64,000 nt of DNA from Rheinheimera oceanensis (lineage in GTDB: Bacteria > Pseudomonadota > Gammaproteobacteria > Enterobacterales > Alteromonadaceae): positions 1 through 64,000 of the forward strand of contig NZ_JAGPNM010000012.1 of assembly GCF_018831085.1 (NCBI RefSeq). The letters run 5' to 3'. The position numbers and the translations under genes are program-made. Below are positions 1 through 9,700 of the stretch, one piece after another (the stretch's first letter is position 1; each line of letters begins with the position of its first letter). Under the pieces are notes generated by a model, which was not told where the DNA came from, ran no database searches, and saw nothing but the letters and a program-made list of their open reading frames with translations.

Positions 1-42
1 CTGATGCTGCACCAGCAAGTTATGCAAAGCAAAGCCGCTTAA
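1..42 (+). CDS. 3' tail of an upstream gene (partial)
   Basis: Reading from base 1 gives thirteen sense codons (LMLHQQVMQSKAA) and a TAA at 40-42. The stop falls inside a terminator hairpin, which is where a real gene end is often found. The fragment is too short to name. It could also be chance readthrough, so confidence is low. Confidence 0.3.
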   Translation: MMLHQQVMQSKAA

Positions 43-54
43 TCGCGGCTTTTT
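31..54 (+). terminator. Rho-independent terminator
   Basis: AAAGCCGC (31-38), a 6-base loop, GCGGCTTT (45-52) and further Ts. The 8-bp perfect stem ends the transcript entering from the left edge and isolates the flavodoxin-like gene. Confidence 0.75.
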
Positions 55-77
55 AAATACACAGTTCAAAGATAAAA

Positions 78-104
78 CCTTGATCAGGAGAGTATTGATC
101 AAGG
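78..104 (+). promoter_or_regulatory. Inverted repeat in the leader of the flavodoxin-like gene
   Basis: CCTTGATC (78-85) and GATCAAGG (97-104) are perfect 8-base inverted arms around an 11-base spacer containing AGGAG. The arms lie 23 bases before the GTG start. A partial direct repeat, GAGTATTGAT, also occurs here. It could be an operator or a small RNA hairpin; nothing identifies a partner. It is not an FNR box because the half-site spacing is wrong. Confidence 0.3.
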
Positions 105-126
105 GAGTATTGATAAGGAGGGGTAA

Positions 127-690
127 GTGAGAACAGTCGCAGTAGTGTTTTATTCTGCCAGCGGTAGTACCCGGCAATTAGCAGCAGCGGTAGCTAGCGG
201 AGCTGCAACCGTGCCTGATGTAAATGTTATGCAGGCCGAAATTGTCAGCGCTGATATCAGCGCCGGGCGGTTTTGCAATAGCAAACTGCTGGAAGATTTA
301 ACCAATGCTGATGCCATAATATTTGGCTCGCCTACTTATATGGGGTCTGTGTCGGCACAGTTTAAAGCCTTTGCCGATGCCAGCAGCGAGTATTGGGAGC
401 AGCAGTTGTGGGCTAATAAAATTGCTGCCGGTTTTACCATTGGCAGCAACTTTAGCGGCGATCAGTTACATACGCTGCAGTACCTGCAAATTCTGGCAAA
501 TCAGCAGGGTATGTTATGGGTAGGGCTGGATATTCCCGGTAATCAGGACGATAGCGGGCTTAACCGGCTGGGGGCGCAATCCGGCCTTATCGCCCACTCA
601 GCCGACGGGCTGTTACACGAAACGGATTTACTTACCGCACACTACTTAGGCCGGCGCGTGGCCCAGCTTAGCAAAAGGTTTGTCGGGTAA
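127..690 (+). CDS. Flavodoxin-like / NADPH-dependent FMN reductase family protein
   Basis: A 187-residue cytosolic flavodoxin-fold protein. Residues 9-16 (YSASGSTR) form the FMN-phosphate loop after the first beta strand, and GSPTYMG at 67-73 is the second flavin-contacting loop, as in the WrbA/flavodoxin_2 group. I infer a role in quinone or flavin reduction; the substrate cannot be read from sequence. The start is GTG, supported by AAGGAGG at about 115-121, seven or so bases upstream. No ATG fits. It is a single gene between a terminator and a gap of about 140 bases, so probably monocistronic. The fold is confident, the reaction is not. Confidence 0.8.
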   Translation: MRTVAVVFYSASGSTRQLAAAVASGAATVPDVNVMQAEIVSADISAGRFCNSKLLEDLTNADAIIFGSPTYMGSVSAQFKAFADASSEYWEQQLWANKIAAGFTIGSNFSGDQLHTLQYLQILANQQGMLWVGLDIPGNQDDSGLNRLGAQSGLIAHSADGLLHETDLLTAHYLGRRVAQLSKRFVG

Positions 691-829
691 CGGTGTCGGG
701 TTAAGCGTAGTAAGGTGTTGAATTTGTTGGCAAGCGCACAGACTTACCGTTTAGCTAATGCTAGTCTTTTATTTTGGCTGCAGTGAATCACACTTGACTG
801 CATTAATCCTTTAAAGATTGGAGATTGTT

Positions 830-1096
830 ATGGCTGGAGGTTGGTCACGGGATGGTGCTATTCAGGAGCAAATAGATGCCAGCGTTGACGAAGCCGTGCA
901 GCGCGCACGCAGCCAATTAACTAATGGCGACAGCGCGGTGAACTGTGAAGAGTGCGACCAGATTATTCCTGAGCAGCGGCGCAAAGCAATTCCCGGCGTG
1001 CGGCTTTGTGTTGCTTGTCAGTCCGCACTGGAAAAGCAGGAGACGCAAGCGGGCGGCATTAACCGTCGTGGTAGCAAGGATAGCCAGCTCAGATAA
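830..1096 (+). CDS. DksA/TraR-type C4 zinc-finger protein, YbiI-like
   Basis: With ATG at 830 the product is 88 residues, the usual length of the YbiI branch of the DksA/TraR family. A four-cysteine zinc site is complete: C39-x2-C42 and C60-x2-C63, with the family block around EQRRKAIPGVRLC between them. A TTG at 818 would add four residues, but GGAG at 820-823 sits correctly for the ATG at 830. DksA relatives bind the RNA polymerase secondary channel. YbiI-type proteins lack the long coiled coil of DksA and their role is not established. A strong hairpin follows. Confidence 0.88.
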   Translation: MAGGWSRDGAIQEQIDASVDEAVQRARSQLTNGDSAVNCEECDQIIPEQRRKAIPGVRLCVACQSALEKQETQAGGINRRGSKDSQLR

Positions 1097-1130
1097 GCTG
1101 ATGAGTAACGAACACTTGATTGGAAGATAA

Positions 1131-1156
1131 AAAACCGCTGGCTGGCAGCGGTTTTT
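1131..1156. terminator. Bidirectional terminator between converging genes
   Basis: AAAACCGCTG, loop GCTGG, CAGCGGTTTTT. T-runs follow the hairpin on both strands, so it can end the YbiI-like gene (+) and the tricorn-like protease gene (-). Confidence 0.8.
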
Positions 1157-1173
1157 ACGGTTGGTGCGGGAGA

Positions 1174-4100
1174 TTATAAACCCAGTTTAGTCGGCATGGC
1201 CGGGGCTTTGCTGTGATCTTTGGGCGGGTTAGCTTTCAGTTCGGCCAGCGTATGCTCAATTGCACGTTCCAGCTGTACATCCCGGCCTTTGTTTACTGCT
1301 ATCGGATCCAGCTCTACCTCGATATCCGGCGCTACGCCTTCGTTTTCTACCCGCCATTCGCCATCCGGCGTGTAAAAGCGGAAGAACGGCACAACGTGGA
1401 AGCCACCGTCTATCATATTCGGGTTAGCTGAAATACCAATTAAGCCCCCCCAGGTGCGGGTACCTATGGTTTTACCCAAGCCCAGGCGCTTAAAGGCCCA
1501 GGGCAGGAAGTCGCCACCTGAGCCGGCGTCCTGATCAATCAGCATGGTTTTCGGGCCGTAAATGCCTGCGCCCGGTGTGGTAAACACTAAACCGTCACGG
1601 TCTTTCCAGCCGGATAAAAACGGCCGGCCAAGAATTTCGGTAATGTAGTTTGCTGCCTGGCCGCCGCCATTTTTACGCTCGTCAATAATTACTGCCGGTT
1701 TATCGGTTTGCGCAAAGAACATGCGGTTAAAGAAGTAAAAACCACCATCTGCGGTGTTAGGCAGGTAAACATAGGCCACTTTGCCATCGGTTTTTTCTGC
1801 CACTAACTGGCGGTTTTGTTCTACCCAGTGCCATAAGCGCAACTGGCTGTCGTTGGCTACCGGCTCTACGGTAATATTGCGACGGTTTTTGCCACGGGCA
1901 TCGTCGGCAATGCTCAGTACCACCTGCTTACCCAGGGTGTTATCCATAAAAGCGTGGATATTGTCAGAGGCGTTAAGCTCTTTGCCGTTAATAGCCAGCA
2001 GGTAATCACCGGCTTTGGCACTGGCGCCCGGCACATTTAACGGTGCTTTTAAGAACGGGCTCCAGCGATCGCCCTGATACACGGTTTTAAACTGATATTT
2101 ACCGTTGCTGATAACAAAGTCGGCACCCAGTAAACCGGCTTTGGTCGGGTTTTCCTGGTGTACATCGCCGCCACCAATCCGGTTATGGCCAACCTGTAGC
2201 TCGGCAATCATTTCTACCAGTACGTCGTTTAAGTCTTCACGCCGCTGCACGTGTTTTAGCATGGGCTGGTATTTGTCATATACCGCCTGCCAGTTGATGC
2301 CGTGCATTTTGGCATCATAAAAGTACTCTTGCTGCATACGCCAGGCGTCGTTAAAGATTTGCTGCCACTCCTGCGCCGGATCAACAAAACTGCGTACTTC
2401 TGCCAGGCTTACAGGTTTGGCTTCAGGTTTAGTTTTGGCATCACCTACCTGCAATGTATTTGGCAGGCTGACTAACAGCAGCTTTTTGCCATCGTCACTC
2501 AGGTTATAGCTGGCCAGGCCATCTTTTACCTGTTCGGCTTTTTTCTCTTCAAAGTCAAAGCGGTATAAGGTGCCGTTGTTTTGGCCGTTGCTGCCGGGTA
2601 ATTCATTGCTGGCACCTGGTTGTGTGCGTTCTACGTAAAATAGCGCACCGTCGCTGGCCACGCTTAAGCTGTCGTAATTACGCTCTGGCAGCGGCAGCGC
2701 CACTATGCGGTTTTGTAAACCGGCAAGATCAATTTTTACGGCTTTAACCGCAGTTGCTTTATCGTCTTTATCTTTTTTATCGTCTTTGCTTTCAGCCGCT
2801 TTTAGCGGTTCATCACCGGTTTTAGGTAATAACGGCGATTTACCATCGGCAGAGAGCACATAAGCATAAATGGCTTTACGTACCGGCCGCTCGCGGGTAG
2901 ATAAATCCAGCCCCACCTGAGACGGGCCGGTGTTGACCGAGGCAGTAAAGTACAGATAATCCTGGGTAAATACCGGATCATCAGCCTGGCTTAAGCCATC
3001 GGTAATTTGCGTGGCTTTGTTGGTGTTAAAATCAAACAGTTTTATCTGGCTGAAATAGTTAGCGCCGGATACCGTATAAGCTAGGTAGCGGCTGTCGGGT
3101 GAGAACGACACATTAAAACCGTCGCGCCTCTCTGAGGTATCCAGTTTTTGGCTGCGTTTGGTTTTAAGGTTAAACACATACAGGTTTAAATGGTTGTCGT
3201 GGTAAGCAATCAGGTTGCCGTCTGGCGAGAAGCTCAGCAGGTTGAAATAGCCGGTGTCTGACAATGCAAAAGTTTCTGCTGCGCTTAAGCCATCCTGAGC
3301 CTGTAGCACCAGTTGGTGCTTATTACTGGCATCAGAAATATAAGCCACTTTGCTGCCATCCGGGCTCCACAGGCCATCAAACTCATTAATACCGCTGCTT
3401 TGCGTAAGGTTACGGCTACTGCCATCTTTTACCGGCACGGTAAACACATCGCCACGGGCGCTTAGCACTAACCGTTGACCGGTCGCCGACAAACGGGCGC
3501 GGGTAAGGGTTTTGCTGGCGTCTTTCCACTGTGGTCGCAATTGTGCTGACTGGGTATTAATATTTATTGTCAGCGGCGAGCTTTGGCCGCTGCTGACATC
3601 CAGCTTGTGCAAAAAGCCACCGGCTTCGTACACTATGGTGTTGCCATAGCCTGCAGCGCTGCGTAAATCCCAGTCGGTGTTGTTGGTCAGTTGCGTTACC
3701 TGCTTGTCGCTGTAACGAAACAGGTTAACGGCTTTATTGTCGCGATCTGACAGGAAATAAACCGTGTTGTTAAGCCAGAACGGGTTAAATTCGTTGGCAT
3801 TAGGGTGGGGGATCTTTTCCAACTGCTGTTTTTCTAAATCGATTATCCAAACCGGCGGGGTGCTGCCACCACGGTGCAAACGCCAGCCACTGGCGCCGCT
3901 GTACGCCATATTGTTCGGCCGGTAGGCCAGCTTTTTGCCATCACTGCTTAAATCGCCTTCAAACGCCACGGCTTGCATTAACTGCTGTGGGTAGCCGCCA
4001 TCAATACTAACTTTATACAGCTGATTACTGCGGCTGTTGGCTATTTCGCGGTTAGAGGCAAAGATCACGCTTTTGCCATCCGGGGTCCAGCCGTTTACTG

Positions 4101-4428
4101 TGTCTGCGCCCGGGTGAAAGGTCAGCCGTTTGGCGGCACCGCCGCTAACCGGCATAACGTATACATCGGTGTTATTGTCATAGCTGGCAGAGAAGGCAAT
4201 CCAGTTACCATCCGGAGAAAACTTCGGCGCAAATTCGCTGGCCGGGTGGCTGGTTAGCTGGCGTGGGTTTTGGCCATTTTTATCGCTAAGCCAAATATCG
4301 CCGCCGTAAACAAAAGCAAGGTGCTCTGCTGAAATATCCGGCTGGCGCAGCAAGCGTGTGCCATCATTGGCAAAGGTAGCGCTGCTTGCCAGCGCACATA
4401 ACAGTGCAAGGTAACGTGGTTTAAACAT
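1174..4428 (-). CDS. Secreted tricorn-type S41 family serine protease
   Basis: 1084 residues with a signal peptide (about 1-20, cleavage after ATFA). The N-terminal two thirds carry many beta-propeller repeats of the type SPDGNWIAFS / SPDSRYLAYT (TolB/WD40-like). A C1 core, a PDZ-like segment (LGADFVISNG onward) and the S41 catalytic part follow. GSGGD at about 969-973 places the nucleophilic serine near 970, followed by the TRTWGG block. This is the full layout of bacterial tricorn protease homologues, which trim peptides in the periplasm or outside the cell. A lysine/aspartate-rich linker near residues 545-560 joins the second propeller. A ribosome-binding site AAGGAT precedes the ATG. Monocistronic. 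Confidence 0.93.
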   Translation of the reverse strand: MFKPRYLALLCALASSATFANDGTRLLRQPDISAEHLAFVYGGDIWLSDKNGQNPRQLTSHPASEFAPKFSPDGNWIAFSASYDNNTDVYVMPVSGGAAKRLTFHPGADTVNGWTPDGKSVIFASNREIANSRSNQLYKVSIDGGYPQQLMQAVAFEGDLSSDGKKLAYRPNNMAYSGASGWRLHRGGSTPPVWIIDLEKQQLEKIPHPNANEFNPFWLNNTVYFLSDRDNKAVNLFRYSDKQVTQLTNNTDWDLRSAAGYGNTIVYEAGGFLHKLDVSSGQSSPLTININTQSAQLRPQWKDASKTLTRARLSATGQRLVLSARGDVFTVPVKDGSSRNLTQSSGINEFDGLWSPDGSKVAYISDASNKHQLVLQAQDGLSAAETFALSDTGYFNLLSFSPDGNLIAYHDNHLNLYVFNLKTKRSQKLDTSERRDGFNVSFSPDSRYLAYTVSGANYFSQIKLFDFNTNKATQITDGLSQADDPVFTQDYLYFTASVNTGPSQVGLDLSTRERPVRKAIYAYVLSADGKSPLLPKTGDEPLKAAESKDDKKDKDDKATAVKAVKIDLAGLQNRIVALPLPERNYDSLSVASDGALFYVERTQPGASNELPGSNGQNNGTLYRFDFEEKKAEQVKDGLASYNLSDDGKKLLLVSLPNTLQVGDAKTKPEAKPVSLAEVRSFVDPAQEWQQIFNDAWRMQQEYFYDAKMHGINWQAVYDKYQPMLKHVQRREDLNDVLVEMIAELQVGHNRIGGGDVHQENPTKAGLLGADFVISNGKYQFKTVYQGDRWSPFLKAPLNVPGASAKAGDYLLAINGKELNASDNIHAFMDNTLGKQVVLSIADDARGKNRRNITVEPVANDSQLRLWHWVEQNRQLVAEKTDGKVAYVYLPNTADGGFYFFNRMFFAQTDKPAVIIDERKNGGGQAANYITEILGRPFLSGWKDRDGLVFTTPGAGIYGPKTMLIDQDAGSGGDFLPWAFKRLGLGKTIGTRTWGGLIGISANPNMIDGGFHVVPFFRFYTPDGEWRVENEGVAPDIEVELDPIAVNKGRDVQLERAIEHTLAELKANPPKDHSKAPAMPTKLGL

Positions 4429-4667
4429 GATGTATCCTTGTTATGGTTCTGATTCGTCCACAAGTAAAGCACATTGTGTTGCGGCGGCAAAACATCAGGT
4501 TGTAACAGTTAGTGTCAGTATGTCATGTCAGCTTTGTTTACATTTAGTCATGCCAGGCGAAGCTGGATTTTATTATGTTAATGAATATTCTTGAATTTTT
4601 TTTATGGCACAGGTTTTGCTTTGCTGCAGCAGTAGTAATTCAGCAGTACATAAGAAGGATGCTGTTT

Positions 4668-5261
4668 ATGTTGAAGAAAGCCATTGTTTCAATGTTGTTA
4701 TTGTCTGTATCATGTTTTTCCCACGCTGGTCTTATCAGTGCCGATTTTCGCACTGAGTCACATTTACCTGATTATTCGCAATCAGGTGCAAAAACCTATC
4801 AAAATCTGGCTGCCGGGATCGGTGGTGGCGCAGAGCTGAAAAACAAACATCTGCTGGCAAACCCGTCTAACTGGGGTGGCGGTGTAGTATGGATGGACTT
4901 TGATCCGTTAAGCAGCATTTTGACATTAACATCAAAAGATAGCTGGGATTTTCAAACTTTTGATGCATGGATGAGCAACATTCTGTTTAGCGAGCCAGGT
5001 GAATCTATCCTTGGCTTTTCGCTGTTAAGTAATAATCTGGTCACTAATGGTATTCAGCCGGTACTGTCATACACCGCTAACAGCCTGCATATTGCTTATA
5101 GTAGTGTGCCGGTATTTAATTTTACCGGTGGCCAGGCAACATTTTTAGTCCAGACCGGTATTGCACAGGTTCCGGCAACTGTACCTGAGCCTGCTTCACT
5201 GGCAATTTTTGGTCTGGCACTGTTAGGCCTGGGTTTTAGTCGCAGAATGTCGCGCCGCTAA
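4668..5261 (+). CDS. PEP-CTERM sorting domain protein
   Basis: I place the start at ATG 4668 (MLKKAIVSM...), because GAAGG at 4654-4658 lies nine bases upstream and the result is a clean signal peptide ending CFSHA. Upstream in-frame ATGs at 4575, 4581 and 4659 would add residues before the signal. The mature chain ends VPEPASLAIFGLALLGLG followed by arginines, a textbook PEP-CTERM anchor: VPEP, one membrane helix, basic tail. Such proteins are processed by an exosortase (EpsH/XrtA) and exported to the surface or matrix. No exosortase is in this window. The middle 150 residues belong to no family I recognise. 197 residues. Confidence 0.85.
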   Translation: MLKKAIVSMLLLSVSCFSHAGLISADFRTESHLPDYSQSGAKTYQNLAAGIGGGAELKNKHLLANPSNWGGGVVWMDFDPLSSILTLTSKDSWDFQTFDAWMSNILFSEPGESILGFSLLSNNLVTNGIQPVLSYTANSLHIAYSSVPVFNFTGGQATFLVQTGIAQVPATVPEPASLAIFGLALLGLGFSRRMSRR

Positions 5262-5280
5262 TAAATACCACGCTTATACA

Positions 5281-5308
5281 AAAAAAGCCCCGCTTCCGGG
5301 GCTTTTTT
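5281..5308 (+). terminator. Strong terminator after the PEP-CTERM gene
   Basis: AAAAAAGCCCCG, loop CTTC, CGGGGCTTTTTT: a 12-bp stem closed by a stable CUUC-type tetraloop and followed by Ts. The remaining 234 bases before the efflux operon hold no ORF, only AT-rich sequence that probably carries its promoter. Confidence 0.92.
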
Positions 5309-5542
5309 ATGCCGGCAGCTTTATTTTATCCGGCACTGCAACGCGCAATGATTAGCTGAAAAATACGCTGCAACAGCTTTTTACAATTCTTCATATTTAT
5401 TTTATCCCGCTCGGTAAAAAATATGCTATTTTACTGGCGTTTAATCTTATTTCCTCGCTTATATTGCATAACATTCCCGCGTGGTACTGCTGCAGCCTGC
5501 GTTGCTGCCTGCAGTTAAGGCGGCCAGCTTAAGGGTGCTTGT

Positions 5543-6727
5543 ATGACAAGAATGTCATTATCTTCCGGTACAGCTAAATTAACAGCTGTCATGTTTTCAT
5601 TGGGCTTATTGAGTGCCTGCTCAGAGCCTTCTGCCGCATCAGACGCCGGTGGCGCAGGTATGCCACCTGCTACCGTAAATGTGCAAACTGTAGAGTTGAA
5701 AACAGTACCGCTGCTAATCGAAAGCCCGGCTTTGCTGGCAGGTTCGCGCGAGGTGGAAATTCGCGCCAGAGTGTCCGGCATTCTGGAAAAACGCAATTTT
5801 ACCGAAGGTGCATCGGTTAAAGCTGAACAGACATTATTCAGCCTGGATGCTGCGCCTTTTCAGGCAGCGGTAAACCGTAATAAAGCAGAATTAGCGGCGG
5901 CACAAGCACGCCGGGCGCAGGCAGAGCGCACACTTAAGCGGCTGGATAAGCTGCGCAAAGATGGCGCTGTGTCGCAACAAGCTTATGATGATGCTTTATC
6001 GGCAATGGATGTTGCCGGTGCTGATGTAAAAACAGCAGAAGCCATTTTGCAGCAGTCACAATTACAGCTGAACTATACCGAAGTGCGTTCGCCAATTAAT
6101 GGTGTGGTTAGCCGTGAGCTGGTATCAGAAGGCTCCCTGGTATCAGGCCCTGAACTGTTGTTAACGCACGTTACCCAGCTAGACCCAATGTATGTGCGTT
6201 TTTCTGTCGCAGAGCGCGACCAGCTGAAACTGCGTGCTGAAGCACAAAACGGTAAGGTTGATTTGCCTGAAAAATGGCAGGTTAAGCTGCTGCTGGCTGA
6301 TGGCTCGGTGTATAACCAGGCTGGCGTAGTAGATTTTTCCGATGTGCGTATTAATACCCAAACCGGCACCAGTGAAATGAAAGCTGAAATTGCCAACCCC
6401 GACGCTTTATTGCGCCCCGGGCAGTTTGTGCGTATTCAGCTCGAAGGCGCGGTGCGGCACAACGCCATTGTGGTGCCACAAAAAGCCGTGCTGGACAGTG
6501 GTACCGGTAAATTTGTTTACCTGTTAGCTGACGGCGAGCAGGGCGGTAAAGTGGCTTTGCCTGCGCCGGTTGAAGTTGGCGAGTGGGTAAAGCTGGATAA
6601 CGGTAATGGTTGGGTAATTAAAAGTGGCCTGAAAAGTGGCGATGTGGTGATCATCGAAGGTATGGCACGTATTTTCTTCCCCGGTATGCCGGTGCAACTG
6701 GCTGCATCTGCGGCTGATGCAGGTTAA
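5543..6727 (+). CDS. RND efflux periplasmic adaptor lipoprotein, AcrA/MexA type
   Basis: 394 residues. The N-terminus is a lipoprotein signal with lipobox LLSAC (cysteine near residue 26), so the protein is lipid-anchored in the periplasm. A biotinyl-lipoyl half, a long alpha hairpin (about 108-175, rich in A, Q, R and E) and a second lipoyl half follow, then the beta-barrel and membrane-proximal domains ending in the GDVVIIEGMARIFFPGMPV block of AcrA relatives. It links the inner-membrane pump encoded 17 bases downstream to an outer-membrane channel. No TolC-type channel gene and no TetR repressor are adjacent, so those partners must be elsewhere. Confidence 0.93.
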   Translation: MTRMSLSSGTAKLTAVMFSLGLLSACSEPSAASDAGGAGMPPATVNVQTVELKTVPLLIESPALLAGSREVEIRARVSGILEKRNFTEGASVKAEQTLFSLDAAPFQAAVNRNKAELAAAQARRAQAERTLKRLDKLRKDGAVSQQAYDDALSAMDVAGADVKTAEAILQQSQLQLNYTEVRSPINGVVSRELVSEGSLVSGPELLLTHVTQLDPMYVRFSVAERDQLKLRAEAQNGKVDLPEKWQVKLLLADGSVYNQAGVVDFSDVRINTQTGTSEMKAEIANPDALLRPGQFVRIQLEGAVRHNAIVVPQKAVLDSGTGKFVYLLADGEQGGKVALPAPVEVGEWVKLDNGNGWVIKSGLKSGDVVIIEGMARIFFPGMPVQLAASAADAG

Positions 6728-6744
6728 CAGGCAAGGATCAGCTT

Positions 6745-9700
6745 ATGTTTTCTCGTTATTTTATAGACCGGCCTATCTTTGCGCTTGTGATAGGTATTTT
6801 TATCTGTCTGGCGGGCCTGGCAGCTATGCGCAGCCTGCCGGTAGCGCAATATCCTGAAATTGCGCCACCTGTGGTGCAGGTAATGGCAGTATACCCCGGA
6901 GCCTCTTCTGAAGTGCTGGAGCAAACGGTAGCGGCACCGCTGGAAAACGCCATTACCGGGGTAGAGGGCATGATGTATATGTCGTCTACCTCTACCAGTT
7001 CAGGCATTACTACTATCTTTATTACCTTTGAAATTGGTACTGATGTTGATCAGGCCGCGGTGAATGTAAATAACCGCGTTAGCAAAGTAGAAGCGCGCTT
7101 GCCGGAGGAAGTACGGCGCCAGGGCATAACGGTAGAAAAAGGCTCGTCGAGTTTTTTACAGGTGCTGGCATTTTACTCACCCGATGGCAGCCGTGACGAT
7201 TTATGGACGTCAAACTATGTCACATTAAACGTGCTGGACCGGTTAAAACGTATTCTTGGCACCACTAACGTACAGATTTTTGGTGCTAAAGATTACGCTA
7301 TGCGTATCTGGCTGCGACCGGATCAAATGAGCCAGCTTAAAGTCACAGTGCCGGAAGTTGCTGCGGCGTTAAGTGAGCAAAATGCCCAGTTTGCTGCCGG
7401 TAAAATTGGTGCCACACCAACCTCGGCCGACGCACAGGAGCTGGTGTATACCGTTACCGCACAGGGGCGTTTTTCTACTGCTGAAGAGTTTGAGAACGTT
7501 ATTATCCGCGCTAATGCAGATGGCAGTACGTTACGGATAAAAGATATTGCCAGGGTAGAGCTGGGCTCACGTGATTACGACTTTGTCGGCCAGTACAATG
7601 GCCAGTCGGCCACGCTGGTGGGTATATTTCTGCAACCCGGTGCTAATGCACTGGATGTAGCGGACGAAGTAAACCGTACTATTGCCGAATTAAAACAGCG
7701 TTTTCCAAGCGGTTTAGCTCAGGCTACACCTTATGACACCACCCGTTTTGTTGAGGTGTCTATCAGTGAGGTAGTAAAAACTCTGGCCGAAGCCATGCTG
7801 CTGGTGTTTCTGGTGGTGTATCTGTTTTTACAAAACTGGCGTGCTACGTTAATTCCGATTCTGGCGGTGCCGATTTCGTTGCTGGGTACTTTTGCCGGTT
7901 TGTATATGCTGGGTTATTCCATTAATACGCTAACGTTATTTGGCATGGTGCTGTCGATAGGTATAGTGGTTGACGACGCCATAGTTGTACTGGAAAACGT
8001 TGAACGTATTATGCACGAAGAACATGTGTCGGCGCGTGATGCGGCAATAAAGGCCATGCAGGAAGTATCGGGCCCGGTGGTGGCTATCGTAATGGTATTG
8101 TGTGCAGTGTTTGTACCGATTGCCTTTTTAGGTGGCTTAACCGGCGAACTGTTCCGCCAGTTTGCCGTAACCATTTCTATTGCCGTGAGTTTATCCGGTG
8201 TGGTCGCATTGGTAATGACACCGGCACTGTGCGTGATGATTTTGCGCCATGAGCATAAACAAACAGCGAAGTTTTTCCTCTGGTTTAATGCGTTTTTCCA
8301 GCGTATTACCGGTAAATATGTCTCTACTGTGGGCTTTTTCCTGCGCCGTGGTCTACTGGCGCTGATACTGGTAGGCGGCATGATTTTTATTACTGCCGGT
8401 ATGTGGAGGGCGACACCGGGGTCACTGGTACCGGATGAAGATCAGGGCTTTTATATAGCGGCGATCTTTTTACCTGATGGTGCCTCGCTGGAGCGCACGC
8501 AAAAAGTTACCGAGCAGGTGATTGCTGCTATCCGGTCTAACCCGGCCAACAAAGATGTGATCAGCTTTGCCGGTTTTGACTTTATCGGCGGCGGTTATAA
8601 AAACAGTGCAGCTACTATCTTTGTTACCCAGCAAGACTGGAGCGAGAGGGATATCAGCGCCAGTGACCTGGTAAACGAGCTGTTTATGAAAACAGCCGGT
8701 ATTAATGAAGCATTAGTACTGGCCTTTAACCCGCCGCCTATTTTTGGCCTGGGTAATACCGGTGGTTTTGAGTTTTATCTGCAAAACCGTGGTGATGGCG
8801 GGCCGGAAAAGCTGGCTGAAGCTATGGGTATTATGCAGGGCGCTGCCGGGCAAAGCCCGGTGCTGGCCGGCGTGCAAACACTGTGGCGGCCTAATACGCC
8901 GCAGCTTAAGGTTAACCTGGACCGCGAACGCGCCAAAGCGCTGGGTGTGCCGGTAAACGACGCCTTTAATACACTGGCCGGTACGCTTGGAACTTACTAT
9001 GTAAATGACTTTAATAAGTATGGCCGTGCCTGGCAGGTGTTAATGTCGGCCGATGCGCAGTTCCGGATGAAACCAGACGACATCAACCATATTTATGTTA
9101 AAAGCCAAAGCGGTGAGATGATCCCAATGTCGGCACTGGCCGAAATTCAGTACAGCTCGGGCCCGGACAATATGGAACGCTACAACAATCTGCCGGCAGT
9201 AAAACTGTTGGGTAATGCTGCACCCGGTTACAGCTCGGGCCAGGCGATTGCCGAGATTGAACGTATTGCCAACACCATGTTGCCACCCGATATCAGTTAC
9301 GACTGGACCGGCAGCGCCTTTCAGGAAAAGCGCAGCGGTGGTACCACCGGTTTAGCACTGGGCATGGCGGTGGTAATGGTGTTTTTAATTCTGGCGGCGC
9401 TGTATGAAAAATGGTCACTGCCACTTTCAGTATTACTGGCGATGCCATTTGGTATCTTTGGTGCGTTGGTTGCCGTTTGGCTGGCCGGTTTAACCAACGA
9501 TGTGTACTTCCAGATTGGCCTGGTAACCTTACTCGGGTTAGCAGCAAAAAATGCCATCTTAATTGTTGAATACGCGCTGATGAAAACGCAGCAGGGCTGG
9601 AGTACCGGCACCGCTGCGCTGGAGGCTGCACGTTTGCGTTTCAGGCCCATTATTATGACCTCTCTGGCGTTTATTCTGGGTGTGGTACCACTGGCATTTA

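Noticed and set aside
80..104. FNR site before the flavodoxin-like gene (TTGATCAA text)
   Set aside because: Half-sites abut without the 4-base spacer, so it does not match the FNR consensus.
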